Shown: positions 31,991 to 44,628 of the stretch, in pieces
Layout: each line of letters opens with the position of its first letter
Numbering within the stretch: position 1 is the stretch's first letter
Assembly: GCA_947685225.1 (NCBI GenBank)
Contig: CANTUV010000009.1
Coordinates: 6,448,001 to 6,512,000 of the forward strand
DNA from: Garcia nutans
Taxonomy: Eukaryota > Streptophyta > Magnoliopsida > Malpighiales > Euphorbiaceae
Length of the DNA stretch: 64,000 nt
Reading direction: 5' to 3'
The notes under the pieces: model-generated
Seen by the model: only the letters and a program-made list of their open reading frames with translations
What the model was told of the DNA's origin: nothing
Databases searched by the model: none
Program-made: the position numbers and the translations under genes

Positions 31991-34904
31991 TCATTCTTCA
32001 TCCTTAAGCCAATGGCGAATCACATATAAAAGAAAGCCCAGGCAGAACGTACAACCTGCCAGAATGACAATTATCCGAACCCACAAGGACGAAGCAAATG
32101 CATCCAGCACAACTTTATGCCATGACCAAGACCACAAAATTGAAAATACGGATCCAACGGCTGCACCAACCCCCACTTGGCTGATTGTGTGGTATTGTTG
32201 GGAGACCCGAAGCCATGACTGCAAAAACAGATGATATAAATAAAGCATAAGCAACCAACCAGTCCATTCTCCACTGGTTGAGGTAAGCAGAATCAATCTC
32301 CACACAACAAAATAGATTTTTAAATAGATTTTTAGAACCGTTGCCAATCAGAAGAAAAAAGGATCACAAGTCTACTAGTATCTCAAGTTCCATTAATTAG
32401 CCTATATACTTTCATTAGAATGTAGAACCTGTCATACTAGTTTGCAGGCTCATATTTTGCATTTATTTCACTAATTTCCAAACCCAATAGTTTCATCTTT
32501 CTTTACAAAAAATAAATAAAGTATGGTATGTCATATACTGCATCCGATAGTAAGAGTTACCACATGATACTTACAAAGTATGAACCCAGCGTGAAGACAA
32601 TTGCACTTGTGATTAATGTAAATTCATTCACTCCAAACGAGTCCATGACTGCAGCAGCATACAGAACCAAAAGAAATATTTGTCAGAAATTTATTAAAGA
32701 GAAACCAAATGCTTCACCAATACTCGCAAGGAACATATAAATAAAGAGACATGGGTACCAGAAAGCAATTTTCACGGTACGGAGAAGAAATATACAGATT
32801 GTAAAGAGATTCTCGTGGTAAATTCAAATGTTTCACTTAAATTTTTGTTCCATTTTGTTTCATAGGCAATTTGAAGTTCTGAGCCTTCTTCCAGGACAGG
32901 GCAACTAATAAATGGCATTATCAGCAAAGATGATAGTGAGGTAATGACACATTATTTCAGCAAATCATAGAATCTGTTTATTTCTTTTTTAATGCAACAT
33001 GATAGTAGATGTTATGAAAAACATGATAATCTATAAAAAAAAGTTTAGCCTTTTTCTTTAATGCATGTTAATGCTCCCACATTATTGGCTGATGGAGAAT
33101 CAAAGTATATTTGACATCATGAACCATTCATTAACTTAAATTTGTTTTTGAACACATGGTAAGACACCTTCTCTGCATCTAAAATATCATATCTTGATTG
33201 ATTCATCAAAGTATATTTGACCCCATGAACCATTTATTAACCTAAATTTGTTTGCAAACACATGGTGAAGACATGAAAGATTCTAGAAGGAGACATTCAT
33301 TCTTTAATTTTCAGATGCATATCCAGTTTAATTCTACTACCTTATGTCCAGCCTATTAGACAAGGGTAGTAAACTCATTAGTCATAACAAATGAGATGCT
33401 CACAACACCTTATTATACTTCCCTCAGAACAATGACAATAAGAATTCAACTTCTAAAAGTTTATTCACTAAGATTAAACAAATATTGAGTTAAAATGGCC
33501 AGTCATGAAAATAATAAAGAATATATACCATCTAAATTCATAGTGATATTAAATTAAAATGGGCTGTAGAATTACTTGAGAGAATACAAAACACAACAGT
33601 GTAGAAGAGGCATTGTGCATGGGAAGATGGCATCCCGGGATCCGATTTCGATGTGAGAAAAGGTCTCTCCTGGTTGAATATCTGTTTGATTGTTATGGAC
33701 AGGATAGCATTTAATACAGAACCCATGGCAATCCACAAGGACTCAGGATCATGCCTCCAGAGAATGTAAGCACCAAACAAGAAAGATACAAACCACTTGC
33801 TCTGTACAAATAATAATAATAGTAAGGCTATAAGTTCATGAGAAGTTATATGATCAGAAAATGAAGACTCAGTTAAACACTAATGAAAATTTGAGGACAT
33901 GTAATAATAGTAAAACAATTTATAAGAGCTGAATGTTAAGAATTCTCATCTGAAAAAGAAAAAAGAATTTGAGAACATGGCAATGCTAAAACTAATTGGA
34001 ATTGGTGATACTCAAATATGGTCCAAGATTATTGCAACACTAAATAACTTTCTTAAATTGAAACTAATATAACATAACAAACACATGAATCCACTTTATT
34101 TTCACTGTGTTTGCGGACAAATAAAAATGAAATTTATTCCATTTGCAAATGATTTTAATTATAGAATTCATTTGTAAATGAACTGTCTTATTTTGTATCT
34201 TGGATATTAATATTAAAGAATTCTTTTTCTACGCATGTATCACAGGTCTACGTAATTTCTTTGCAAATTTTACAAATTTTCATAGATTTTGACTATTTCA
34301 TCATGTTATGATATTTCAAACTTGAGGCATGAAATGCAGTATAGACACATATAGGAGAAAAATAAATAAATAAATTAATACATATAAATTGCAGAACATT
34401 TAAACAGTAAATAAAAAGGTAAAGATAAATAGTAGCTGAAAAACAAAAGTAAATCCTTTTAATTGAAAATAAGCTCATATAGAAACAAAACAAAAGCAAA
34501 AAAAAGAATAATAATAATAATAATAATAATAACAACTTGGATTACAGATTCAAGAGAGAAAAGGGCAAGAAAGAACAAACCAAACGATTGAGAATAGGTT
34601 CCAATCCCTCAGCCAAGAATTGGGAACGAAACTCAGAAGATTCTTTCACTAAAGCTTCTTGTTGAAACAATCTGAGATTTTTCTCATTATCACCACTTCT
34701 AAACGCAGACGTTTTGACCAGCTCAGTCATAGTCTTTGGAACGGCTTTCTGTGAACGAAATCCACCATTGAAAACCGATTTTGAAGCTGGAAGACGAAGA
34801 TGTAAAGTAGGTTTTGGAGTATTGAGCTTAGAATGATGGGAAACATAGAGTTTCAGGGTGGGATTTTGGAGAAGAACACCTGTGGTTACCATTTTCTTGA
34901 GCAT
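31991..34904 (-). CDS. LPPE2: Lipid phosphate phosphatase epsilon, chloroplastic; four exons
   Basis: Exons are 34581-34904, 33576-33801, 32575-32648 and 31991-32218, all with GT-AG introns in correct phase, giving 283 residues. Exon 1 is a basic, Ser/Thr-rich plastid-targeting region with no other domain. The rest is a PAP2-type membrane phosphatase with about five hydrophobic spans. Phosphatase motifs: K147-x6-R154-P155 (KQIFNQERP), P166-S-S-H169, and R212-V-S-Q-Q-Y-H218. The third motif ends in Gln where many PAP2 enzymes have Asp; I recall the same in Arabidopsis LPP-epsilon. The family dephosphorylates phosphatidate to diacylglycerol at the plastid envelope for galactolipid synthesis. 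The ATG at 34904 was chosen because the frame upstream has only non-ATG codons; another ATG lies four codons later. The symbol (epsilon 1 versus 2) is by resemblance only. Confidence 0.9.
33098..33280. repeat. Direct duplication in intron 2 of LPP-epsilon
   Basis: A segment of about 70 bp (CAAAGTATATTTGACATCAT at 33102 and CAAAGTATATTTGACCCCAT at 33208) is present twice, 106 bp apart, with several mismatches. Each copy ends in AACACATGGT. Confidence 0.75.
34507..34532. repeat. (TAA)n microsatellite in intron 1 of LPP-epsilon
   Basis: Eight to nine ATA/TAA units lie about 50 bp inside the 5' end of intron 1. They are likely length-variable between individuals. Confidence 0.85.
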
Positions 34905-34949
34905 TAAGTGTTGGAACAAGGCGAACTTTGGAAGCTGAAATAGCACAAA

Positions 34950-36240
34950 ACTACAAAAGCCATTTTCGAATACTGTTCAAATAAATAACACAAAGGGGCT
35001 TTTTGTGAATAACTATAAATGTGGAAGAAAAAAATCCTATATTTTAAGCGACTAGTTTTTTTCCTCTTCTTTTTATTTCCACAATGCACTACACATTATT
35101 AATTTTAAAATTTAATTTTAAATTAGTTGATCACACAATTTGACGAATTAGTTAATAAAATGTTTATTAAATTAATTCACATTATTATATTTACTAATTA
35201 TTATAGGGATATTCACAAAACTATAAAAAGTAAACTTTTTTTTCAAAAAATATTATACTGCATAAAAAAATATTTATATTTCTAAAAAGTTAGAATAAAT
35301 TTTAAAAAATATTTTATTTCTCGTTAAAATAAGATTTTTTTTAAAAAAATACATATTGTTCACTATAATTAATATTTAACTTCAAATTTTATCTTTTTTT
35401 AAATTTTACTATTAAAAATATATTTCAATAAAATAAAAAAATTAATATTTTAAATTATATTTTCAACATATAAAATATATTAATTTTAAAAAAAAATAAA
35501 AAATTTTAATTTTAATTACAAATAATAAATAATACTCAATGCTCAAAAAATTAAAAAAAAGCAAATCATATAAAAATATATTAATAAAAAATTATTAAAT
35601 TTATTTTTAAATAAATTTTACATATTATAGAAATAAAAAATAAAAGTTAAAAAAATTAATTTTGTTTGATATATGTCATATATATGTTTGGTAAATATTT
35701 TATGTATGTTTGATAATGTTGTATGAATATTATACATATTATATGTATTTATATAGATGTTATGTATATTGTATATATTTTATGTACATGTTATTTAGAT
35801 ATTTTGTATATTATTATATGAATATAAAATTAAAAATTAAAATTAAAAAATTAAAAATTAAAATTAAAAAATTAAAAATATTATGTAGATATTTAGTAAA
35901 TATTTCATAGATGTAATAGATAATTGGTATATGTTGTATAGATATTGTTATTTATTATATGTATATTTTATATATATTATGTATATGTTGTACATATATT
36001 TTTTTATTTTATATGTATATTGAGAATATAAAATAAAAAAATTAATTTAAAATAACAAAATATAAATAAAAACAAATAAAAAATAAAAATCAATGCCTCA
36101 AAAGGTAAATATGAAAAAAAAAATGCACCCACATAAAATTGAAAACAAAAAACCCTCACCGTAAACTTGAAAAGTAGCCACGAAAATCACTTAACCTGTA
36201 TAATTTCCTCATTATAATATGTATTCTTAATCGAATTTCA
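34950..36240. other. Spacer upstream of LPP-epsilon, no other gene seen
   Basis: The stretch should hold the LPP-epsilon promoter (right of 34904), but no TATA box could be assigned with confidence. From 35690 to 36010 there are irregular TATGTATATTGTATATATT repeats and AATTAAAAATTAAAA runs. Confidence 0.45.
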
Positions 36241-36310
36241 TTATTATCGATAGAGGCAGATCCATGATTCAACATTAAGGGGGCTAAAATATTTTAAACA
36301 ACACTTTTTT

Positions 36311-37475
36311 CAGGAATAAAACAAATTTTATTAAATCAAAATCAGTCCAGAATAATGCAATGATGATAGGCATCCCAACACACAAAGCTAACATAAAACA
36401 AAGAAGCCCTAGCTAGATGGTGAGCCTCTCTATTTGCTTGCCTACAAATCTATTTAATCTTGATATCATGTCTATGAGAACGAAGGTCTCGGGAATCCTG
36501 AATTATAAGTCCAAAATCTGAAAAATCAACAACATCAATTGATTGGACAATAATGAGAGCATCAGTCATATAAACCCAACAGAAGGAAAAATGATCAAGA
36601 GCCCATAAAATTGCTTCTCGCACCACAACGGCTTCCGCTATTTTTGGCGCACAAATGTCAGCAAAGTGACCTGAAGAAGCATAAACAAACACACATTCAT
36701 CAGATTGAAAAATCAATCCAAAACCATGAGTATTGGGTGCAAATATTGCTACATTAGAAAAAGCATATCCATTTACAATTTAAATCATCTACAATTTGCA
36801 CTGCATTAGCCAATTGCGCTTTACTTCCAAGATCATGCAAGGTGCTTCCACATGATTGTTTGCCGCCTTCAATTCTTGCAAATATGTAAAAGCCAGCCTC
36901 TTAGCTATTGAAATATTTAGCTCCTAAGTTCGCTACAGAAGTGAATTTCAAAAATGCCAAATTTTCTAAGTTAAAACAAATGTTTCATTTATATATTGCA
37001 TAAAACAAATATTTCATTTATATATTGCATATGTTCGCAAAACAAAATCTTTAAACATTATATTTGAAACCGACAAAACTCCTGCCCCAATCCTCCCATA
37101 CTTCTGTAACATTTAGATACCATAACAATGCATGATTAAGATCCTCTCTCTGTCCACATCTTAAACAAGCTTCATCCACATTGATTCCTTTATCCGACAA
37201 GCACACCTTAGTGGGAAGGATCTTCCTCAGAGCACGCCACATGAAATCTTTAATTTTAAGAGGAATATCTAACCTCCAAAGTTTGGCCCAACAAAACTCA
37301 TTATCTGCTCTAGTACGATCCTCTACCACCCTCACAGAGTACACTCCTTTCTTCTCGTGGTGCCAAATAATCGTGTCTCATCTGCTCTTAATGCTTAAAG
37401 GAATATAGAGAATGGTATATATGTCCCTCACAATAAAATAATTCATCAGTTTCTCAACATCCTATCTCCTACTAT
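36311..37475 (-). pseudogene. LINE (second minus-strand element), 3' part
   Basis: Minus-strand reading from the Gypsy insertion leftward: zf-RVT at 37344-37051 (FCWAKLWRLDIPLKIKDFMW, CLRCGQREDLNHALL), then an RNase H region at 36900-36450 (IAEAVVVREAILWAL, YMTDALIIVQSI). An A run (T run at 36305-36310) marks the 3' end. Stops and frame breaks are present. The 5' part continues at 60849 beyond the Tekay element. Confidence 0.8.
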
Positions 37476-40343
37476 TGTAATATCCTAATTTTTTTTTTAA
37501 ATTCCTAATTTTTAAAAATTTAATAAAATAAATTATAATTTAATTGGATAAATAAAATAAATAATTTTAAATAAAAAATGGAAGGATTTTAAGTAAAAAA
37601 GTGAAATGTGTATATAATATATATGCAAAATATATATAACATAAATAAAGTCAACAAAAGTCAAAATTTTAAAAGTCAAAAATCAAAATCCAATGACATT
37701 TTTGTAAATAAATTTTAAAAATTTAAAGTTATTAAAATAATTCAAAAATAAATAATTTTGAATGAAAGATATATTTTTGGGGTTTTAATTAATTAAATAA
37801 TTAATTAAAAATATATTAATATATATATGGTGGGAAATGAAAGTGAAAAGAAAGAGAAATAACATTTTGGTCTTTTTCTTCTTCTTTTCCTTCCTTAGTC
37901 GAGAATCCATAGCCATTCAAGAGATGATTTTGCTTCTTCCAAGCTCAATTAATAGAAGGAATTCAAGTGTTCAAAGTGAATTTTTAAGGTTTTCCTCCAT
38001 AATTAATAAGTTTACTCACTTTTTCTTTGGTTTTCCTTAAAGTTTATATGTGTGTTTTGGGTTTGTGAAGTAGTACGATTTAATTGTTGGAATTGGTATG
38101 AATGAAGTTATTTTAAGTGGTTAACAATGATTTTAAGGTTGGATTGAAGAAATGGTTAAGTTTGAGTAAAGATTAGTGAAGAGAGAGAATTTAGGGTTAT
38201 GAATATTTTGGGTTTGTGAAATAATGTGATTTAATTGAGCAATTTGATTCCAAATGAGTTGTTTTGATGCATAAATAAGTATTTTAAAGTCAAATGATGG
38301 ATTTGGTTGAGTTTGATTAGAATTTGGAAATGGAAGTGTTGATTTAGGGTTTTGAAAAAGTGATTTTTCAAAGTTGTTGAATTGTTTGATTTAATTGGTT
38401 TACACATGTTATAATATGTTTTTAATAATATAAATGAACTTAAAACACCAAATGGAATGATTTAATATGGTTTTCCAAAGTTAAAGTGAGGTTAGCCTTA
38501 ACTTTGAGATTTTAGTTTGAATAATGTTTAATTGTGGTTTAAGATTAAAAATACCTTTAAATGTGATACTAAATGATTATTTATGATCACATTTGTTATA
38601 GGCATTGAGGAGAATTGATTTGCCCAATCCAAGTGTTGAAGGGCAAGTTGGAAGATAATGTTGATGTTAGTTTTGTGGCTTGCTTTTGGAAGCTTTTTGA
38701 GGTAAGTACAAACTTTGAATAAATTAGGTATGTTTGCATGACATTTGGGCTTAATACATTTTGGTTGAAAAATGTGTTAAGTTACTTGATGTATTGAATA
38801 TGCATAAACATTGTGCTATGTTATGTAATTTGTTAAGAATGCATTATATGCATTGTGAAAAGCCATTGATAATGGCTAAATTAAGTAAAAAGTGAGATAT
38901 TTACATATGTGAAAATGACCCAAAGAGTTTGGGTAATTTGGTTTGTTGTGTATGCATTAATGACATTATGAAAAGCCATTGATAATGGCTAGATCGCATA
39001 AAATGTGACTTTATATGTGAACTATGTGAAAATATCAAAAATATTTGGGTAATGTGCTTTAATGCAAAATGTGAAACATTGTAATGATATATTGAGATAT
39101 GATGAAATGTGATAAATTGAAATGAAATGATATTGATATGAATGAGGAAAATGAGAAGAGAGGTAATGTGCCTAGCTGATAATGAGAAAATGAGAAAGAA
39201 ATTGATGATGAAAAATATGAAATAATTGTGTGCCTAGTATATTCTTCAATTTTCAGAGTTTTGTATTTGACGGTATGCCTATGAGGTTATTCTCATTATT
39301 TGTCTTTGGGGCTAGCTTTTGAGTAATTATTTGATTTGCCTTCGGGGCTAGACGCTTGGCGTCACTGTGATATGATATACCTTCGAGGTTAGCTTTTGAG
39401 CAATTATTATGATCTACCTTCGGGACTAGCTTTTGAGAAATTACTTGATTTGCCTTCGGGGCTAGACATATGGTGTCAACTTGGACTAAAATAGTAACTC
39501 TGAGATTTGAATAGCATATTAGATTCTTTGGGCCCATGCTTATGTTTGTTATTATGTGAATTGTAAAATGATTGAAAAATATGTTTAAAATAAAATGGTA
39601 TGTCACATGGTGACATGATATACATAAGCATTGTACATTGACATTGCATATAAGTTTTATTATTATCAAAGTTTGTACCGTTAGGCTTTTGGCTTAACAT
39701 AATTATAACTTATCGCGCAGGTGACAGGGAAGATCTGGTAGAGTCGGAGAGTTCATCTAGACCGAGTCGGGTCTAGATTTGAGGTTTCAGTGTAGAGTTA
39801 ATTTTTGGGCATCAAGATCAGAAATACTGCCAGCATGTATATATTTTATATTATCGTACATTTTGACATTATGTATATTATATTATATTTTGATGTACAT
39901 ATATTGTAAATTATAAAGAATGTGTTGAAAAACTTTATAATGTGGGTTGATATCTGTTTTGAAAAATATATATATGTATATGTATAAATGTGTTGTAAAA
40001 TTTAGAGAAATTGAGGAGTATGGATGAAATATATGAATTGATTTATTGGCAGTGCTTTTGTGTGCAGGTTGTGGTTTTGTTGAATTTGAAAATGTCCAAA
40101 TTACAGATAAAAGTCTGACAAATTATTTTCAGAGATTTTATGAAAAATACTATTTTGGAACATATAGTTAATAATAAATATTTTTTTTGTTATTTAAATA
40201 TACATTTTAAAGTATTTAAGATTTCAAATTTGAAAGTTCAAATTTTTTTATTAAACCGGATTATGACATTTTTGTACCATATATGCGTATTTTACATATA
40301 CTGGTGTATGTATTATATGTTTATAGGATATGAGAGTGTTACA
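37476..40343 (+). mobile_element. 5' LTR of the Tekay-type element
   Basis: It runs from TGTAATATCC to GAGAGTGTTACA. It contains AAGCCATTGATAATGGCT twice and a tandem array at 39290-39480 built on CCTTCGGGGCTAGAC. The 3' LTR and the solo LTR at 10163-13178 share this structure, with scattered substitutions and small indels. Confidence 0.92.
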
Positions 40344-40350
40344 TTTATTT

Positions 40351-40362
40351 TGATATCAGAGC
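40351..40362 (+). other. Primer binding site of the Tekay-type element
   Basis: TGATATCAGAGC, one mismatch from the initiator tRNA-Met site TGGTATCAGAGC, lies seven bases after the 5' LTR. Confidence 0.85.
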
Positions 40363-40512
40363 CTAGGTTTGAGATTCTCGACCTAGGTGGGTTGTTAGAG
40401 AGAAAAAATGAGGATTTTAAATATGGTTTTCAATTGTAATATATGCATTGGCACTGACAATTTTTTATCTCTTATGTGGCAATTTCTGATGTGTTTATAA
40501 ATATAGGTAGTT

Positions 40513-41770
40513 ATGGCGTCTCGGATGCATCAGTCTGCAGAGGGTAGTGCAGAAAGTATAGCTCCTGGTGCGGGTAGAGATGGAACTATAGCTGAGACTG
40601 CTGGAGAGGTGTCTATTTTTGTGCTTGTTAGACCAGCAGTAGAGGAGATTTCTCATGGCTGGGTACGACATATGGTAGAGCTGTTAAGACATGCTCCAAT
40701 TTAGCAACCACAGTCGCCACCACAGCCGTAGCTGCAGCTGCAGTTGCTGACGAGGAAGTATGACAAGCTGAGAAAGTTTGGAGCTAAGGACTTTGTTGGT
40801 ACTATAGACTCTGTTGTAGCAGAGCAATGGCTAGACAGGGTCCAGAGTGTGTTCATTTAGCTGTAAGCCAGTTTAGAGGAGAAGTTTGATTATGCTATAT
40901 CTTTGTTGCAGAGGAATGCATATGAATAGTGAAAGATGGTTCCACATGCTACAGTTGATCCACCAGTTCTGACCTATGATGATTTTCTGCAGGAATTCGA
41001 GAAGAAGTATACTCCGAGGGAGTATAAGAATGCGAAGAAGATTGAGTTCCTGAGTTTGAGGCAGGACAACAGGACAGTGATGGAGTATGAGATAGAGTTT
41101 ATTCAGTCGAGTCAGTATGCTGGTGGGATTATATTTGATAAGATTGACAGTTGCCGGAGGTTTGAGGAGGGGTTGAGACCCTCTATCATGTGTATTATAG
41201 TAGGTTCTTAACATTAAGATTTTTCTCAGTTGGTTGCAACTGCTAGGAGTATGGAGAGAGCACAGGGTCTTGCAGCAGCTACCAAAGTCGAGCAGAGCAG
41301 AGCTAGGAGACCTTAGGGTGAGACAGGATCTTCATCAGTGAAGAGAGGTAGAGGGAGATATCCTCAGAGATTTAGTAGGAGCTAGAGGCAGTCTGGCAGG
41401 TCAGTACAATAGTAAAGATAGAGACAGAGACTTACAGTTTCAATGGCTAGTGCTCCGACCCTAGTGGCTCAGAGGCCTACTCCACCTACCTATGTCTCTT
41501 GTGGTAGGGCACATGGGGGTGTTTGCTGGAGGACAGGTGCACCAATAGTGTATTATAAATGTTGATCACTAGGCCACTTTCTCAGAGATTGTCCAGAGCC
41601 ACTAGAGGATGGACAGATAGATACTGCAGTTTCTAGACCCAGTGTCAGAAGGGGTCATGGTGGCAGAGGTTTTGGTAGAGGTGGTCAATCTTAGACTGGT
41701 CAGAGAGGAGGTTCTACAGCTGGGAGTAGACCAGATGAGGTAGGGCCATCACAGTGGGTCTATGTAATGC
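40513..41770 (+). pseudogene. Tekay-type gag (decayed)
   Basis: It starts at an ATG (MASRMHQSAEGSAES) and keeps the Retrotrans_gag core (FVGTIDSVVAEQWLDRVQSV, YDDFLQEFEKKYTPREY, EFLSLRQDNRTVMEYE, CRRFEEGLRPSI). A zinc knuckle at 41551-41594 reads YYKC*SLGHFLRDC, where the first Cys is Tyr and a stop replaces a residue. More than ten in-frame stops occur, mostly TAG at sites where Gln (CAG) or Trp would be expected. Confidence 0.88.
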
Positions 41771-42674
41771 AGAGGTAGTTGGATGCTTCAACTGTCATTG
41801 CTGGTATTTTTACTTTATTTGGTACTTCAGTTCTTGCATTGATAGACCCTGGGTCGACTTATTCATACATCAGTGCATCCATCTTACCTATGAGTGATTT
41901 GCATTCTGAGTCCCTATGATTTGATGATTTAGTGATGAACCCTTTAGGGCATACTGTTGTGGTTAGCAGGGTGCACCGAGATAGTCCAATTGTATTTTAG
42001 GATGAGGAGTTTCTCGGTGACTTGATTGAGATGCCTTTTAGTAAGTATGATTTAATTTTAGGCATGGATTGATTATCCAGACATGGGTTCAGGTAGACTA
42101 TCAGGGGAAACATGTTACTCTGAGAACACGTGATGGTAGAGATGTGATGGCATCTAATGAGCAGAGACATCTTTCATCCATATTTGTTTCATCTGTTTTA
42201 GCTAGGAGGATGATTCAGAAGGGATGTGGGGCATATCTTTCTCATGTTATATATACTAGAGTAGTGGGGTCCCAGCTTGATAGTATACCTACAGTTACTG
42301 AGTTTCTAGATATTTTTCCTGATGAGTTGCCAAGGGTATCTCCTGAGAGAGGTAGAGTTTAGTATTGATTTATTGCCTGATACCACTCCCATCTCTATTA
42401 CTCCTTATCGGATGGCACCTACAGAGTTGAGGGAGTTAAAGGTGTAGTTGCAAGAGTTGCTAGATAAAGGGTTCATCTGCCCTAGTGTGTCCCCATAGGG
42501 AGCGCCTGTGTTGTTTGTGAAGAAGAAGGATGACACTTTGAGATTGTGTATTGATTACAGACAGCTGAATAACATGACCATCAAGAACAAATATTCTTTG
42601 CCTTAGATAGATGATCTCTTTGATCAGTTGAAGGGAGTAACAATATTCTCTAAGAATGATATGAGATTAGGGTA
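41771..42674 (+). pseudogene. Tekay-type protease and N-terminal RT (decayed, cut by Athila)
   Basis: The protease active-site region reads ALIDPGSTYSYISAS at about 41836; the usual D-S-G is D-P-G. RT begins near 42440 (ELLDKGFICPSVSP*GAPVL), then DDTLRLCIDYRQLNNMT and the start of the GYHQLRV motif, where the Athila element is inserted after GGGTA. Several stops interrupt it. The remainder of RT continues at 55452. Confidence 0.88.
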
Positions 42675-44609
42675 TTGCGCTCAACTAATTACTACTACAA
42701 GCGATACTCGCAAGTATACGAGGTAGTTGTAGCAACGGTGATCGTCCCAAGGTCGTCTCACAAGGAAGGAATTATTTTACAATAATTTGATTGACAAGTA
42801 AATTTAAAAGCAAGAGCGTGATATGTTGGAACGGTGAAAAGCAATTTTAATTTAAAAGTAAACAAGTAGTAGTTGTGGAAGATCAATTCAATTCTAGGAA
42901 TGGTGCCTAGGGTTGTAGATCAATTTAATCAAAGCTTAATTCTGAAATTATCCATTAATATAACCTTGTATTTTAATTTGTTCCTTGAGTTTAATTAGTG
43001 ATTACCAATTCAGTAATTTTCACATTCATGAATTAACAACAACCAATTGTTTTGAATTTACAAATTAATAAACCCTAGAACTTATATTTCTAATTCATTC
43101 TTAGGGTAGTTGATTACATAGTTCCAATATCGAATTTCACCTCTCGATCCATTGTTCAATATTAAGTGATTAATAGGTGGTCAATCTATCAACATAACAT
43201 TCAATCCAATGCAATCAACCAACAACAAGGTATACTAATGAAATTATCAAATCAAGTCATCCAATTAAATCTACTACAACCCAAGGCATGAGTGAATTAG
43301 CTCATCATCAATTTAAAACAAATATCCATCTCAATATTCATCAAATCAAAATTATACATTGTAATATTAATGTTCATAATAAAGCAACAACAATATAGAA
43401 ATGAGTCAAAAGAGATAATATGAAAAATCCCTTGTAGATGCCAAAAGTTGGACTACTTGTCTTCCTCCTAGTTTCCACCTTGATGTGTGATGAACAACTT
43501 TCAAGCTCCCTAAATCAATTGCTCTCCTCTTGAAGGATGGAATGTAACTTTCTCAAGCTTCAACTCTAATCAAGCTTTCTTTAAACCCTAATTGTCTAAG
43601 AAACTTGTTCACTAAATTTAATCCCCAATATTGATTGGCTCTTGTCTATGGAAGAAATGAAGGATGAATGGGAATGAAGATGAAGAGAGAATGGTGTCTC
43701 TCTTCTTAAAAAATAAAGACAAAATCTAACAACTCCCTCATTCAAAAACAACCAACGTGTATATACTCCACCACTCTCATCTTCTTTTAATTTTTTAAGA
43801 AACATCCATCACTTGCCAACTCACACACCACACTTTGTCTCCCACCTTTTTCTTTGTTTTATAATTTTTTCCATAAATTAGGCAAAGTTTTTTATCTTTT
43901 ATTGTTTTTTTTTAAAATATATCACCTATTGTCCCACATTTTGTCCCTCAATTCGTGCAAAATGATTGAAAGAATTTTCACAAGACACTTGTCACTCATT
44001 TTCTTATGGACATGGCCAAGTCATTTGGCCATGTCCATGGCTGCCTCAAAACCTCCTTTCTTTTCCATGTGAGACACAGCCAAGGCCCTGGCCATGTCAT
44101 GGGACACGGCCAGTGGCTTGGCCATGTCTCTTGAGTGTGTTCTCCACTGCTTTCATCCTGGCTTTTTTCTTTAGATGAGACACGGCCAAGGCCTTGGCCG
44201 TGTCATATGACGTGGCCAATGGCTTGGCCGTGTCTCTTGGGTGTGTTCACTTCTGCCTTTGCTTCTTTTATTTCACTCTTTGGCTTCATCAAGTGAGACA
44301 CGGCCAGTGGCTTGGCCGTGTCTTCTCACAGTGTCTGCTTTTGCCAATTTGTTCTGAAGGACACAACCAGTGGCTTGTTAACTTAGGCCGTGTCATGTAT
44401 GTGTTGCCTTGGATGAGGGGCACGGACAATGGCTTAGCCGCGTCTCTTGGGTGTGTCACATGTTTTCACTTTTTTGATCCTTCAATTCATTCTTTTGAGC
44501 TTCCATCTAAATCAAACACTTCAAGCAAACTTTAAACACAAATTAAGAGAAAAATAAACTTAAAGCCAATAAAATTAACCTAAATATATGTACATATATG
44601 ATCAAAACA
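42675..44609 (-). mobile_element. 3' LTR of the Athila-type element
   Basis: 1935 bp, aligned end to end with 53515-55449. By hand count there are nine mismatches in the first 120 bases. Between 44000 and 44450 it carries seven or more copies of an imperfect palindrome of the form GACACGGCCA...TGGCCGTGTC. Open frames in this area only reflect the repeats. Confidence 0.9.
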
Positions 44610-44628
44610 ATTACCCCACACTTAATCC
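44610..44628 (-). other. Polypurine tract of the Athila-type element
   Basis: The minus strand reads GGATTAAGTGTGGGGTAAT immediately before the 3' LTR. Its purine-rich core fits the plus-strand primer position. Confidence 0.65.

Noticed and set aside
36245..36310. TAGAGGCAGATCCATG...GGGGGCT segment as another hAT-like end
   Set aside because: It resembles the ends at 18519 but no right end or 8-bp duplication could be found; the LINE 3' end follows at once.
43966..44535. Open frames in the Athila LTR rich in GHGQ/WPC/GRV words
   Set aside because: They arise from the CACGGCC palindromes read in frame; both LTRs show this and no family signature is present.
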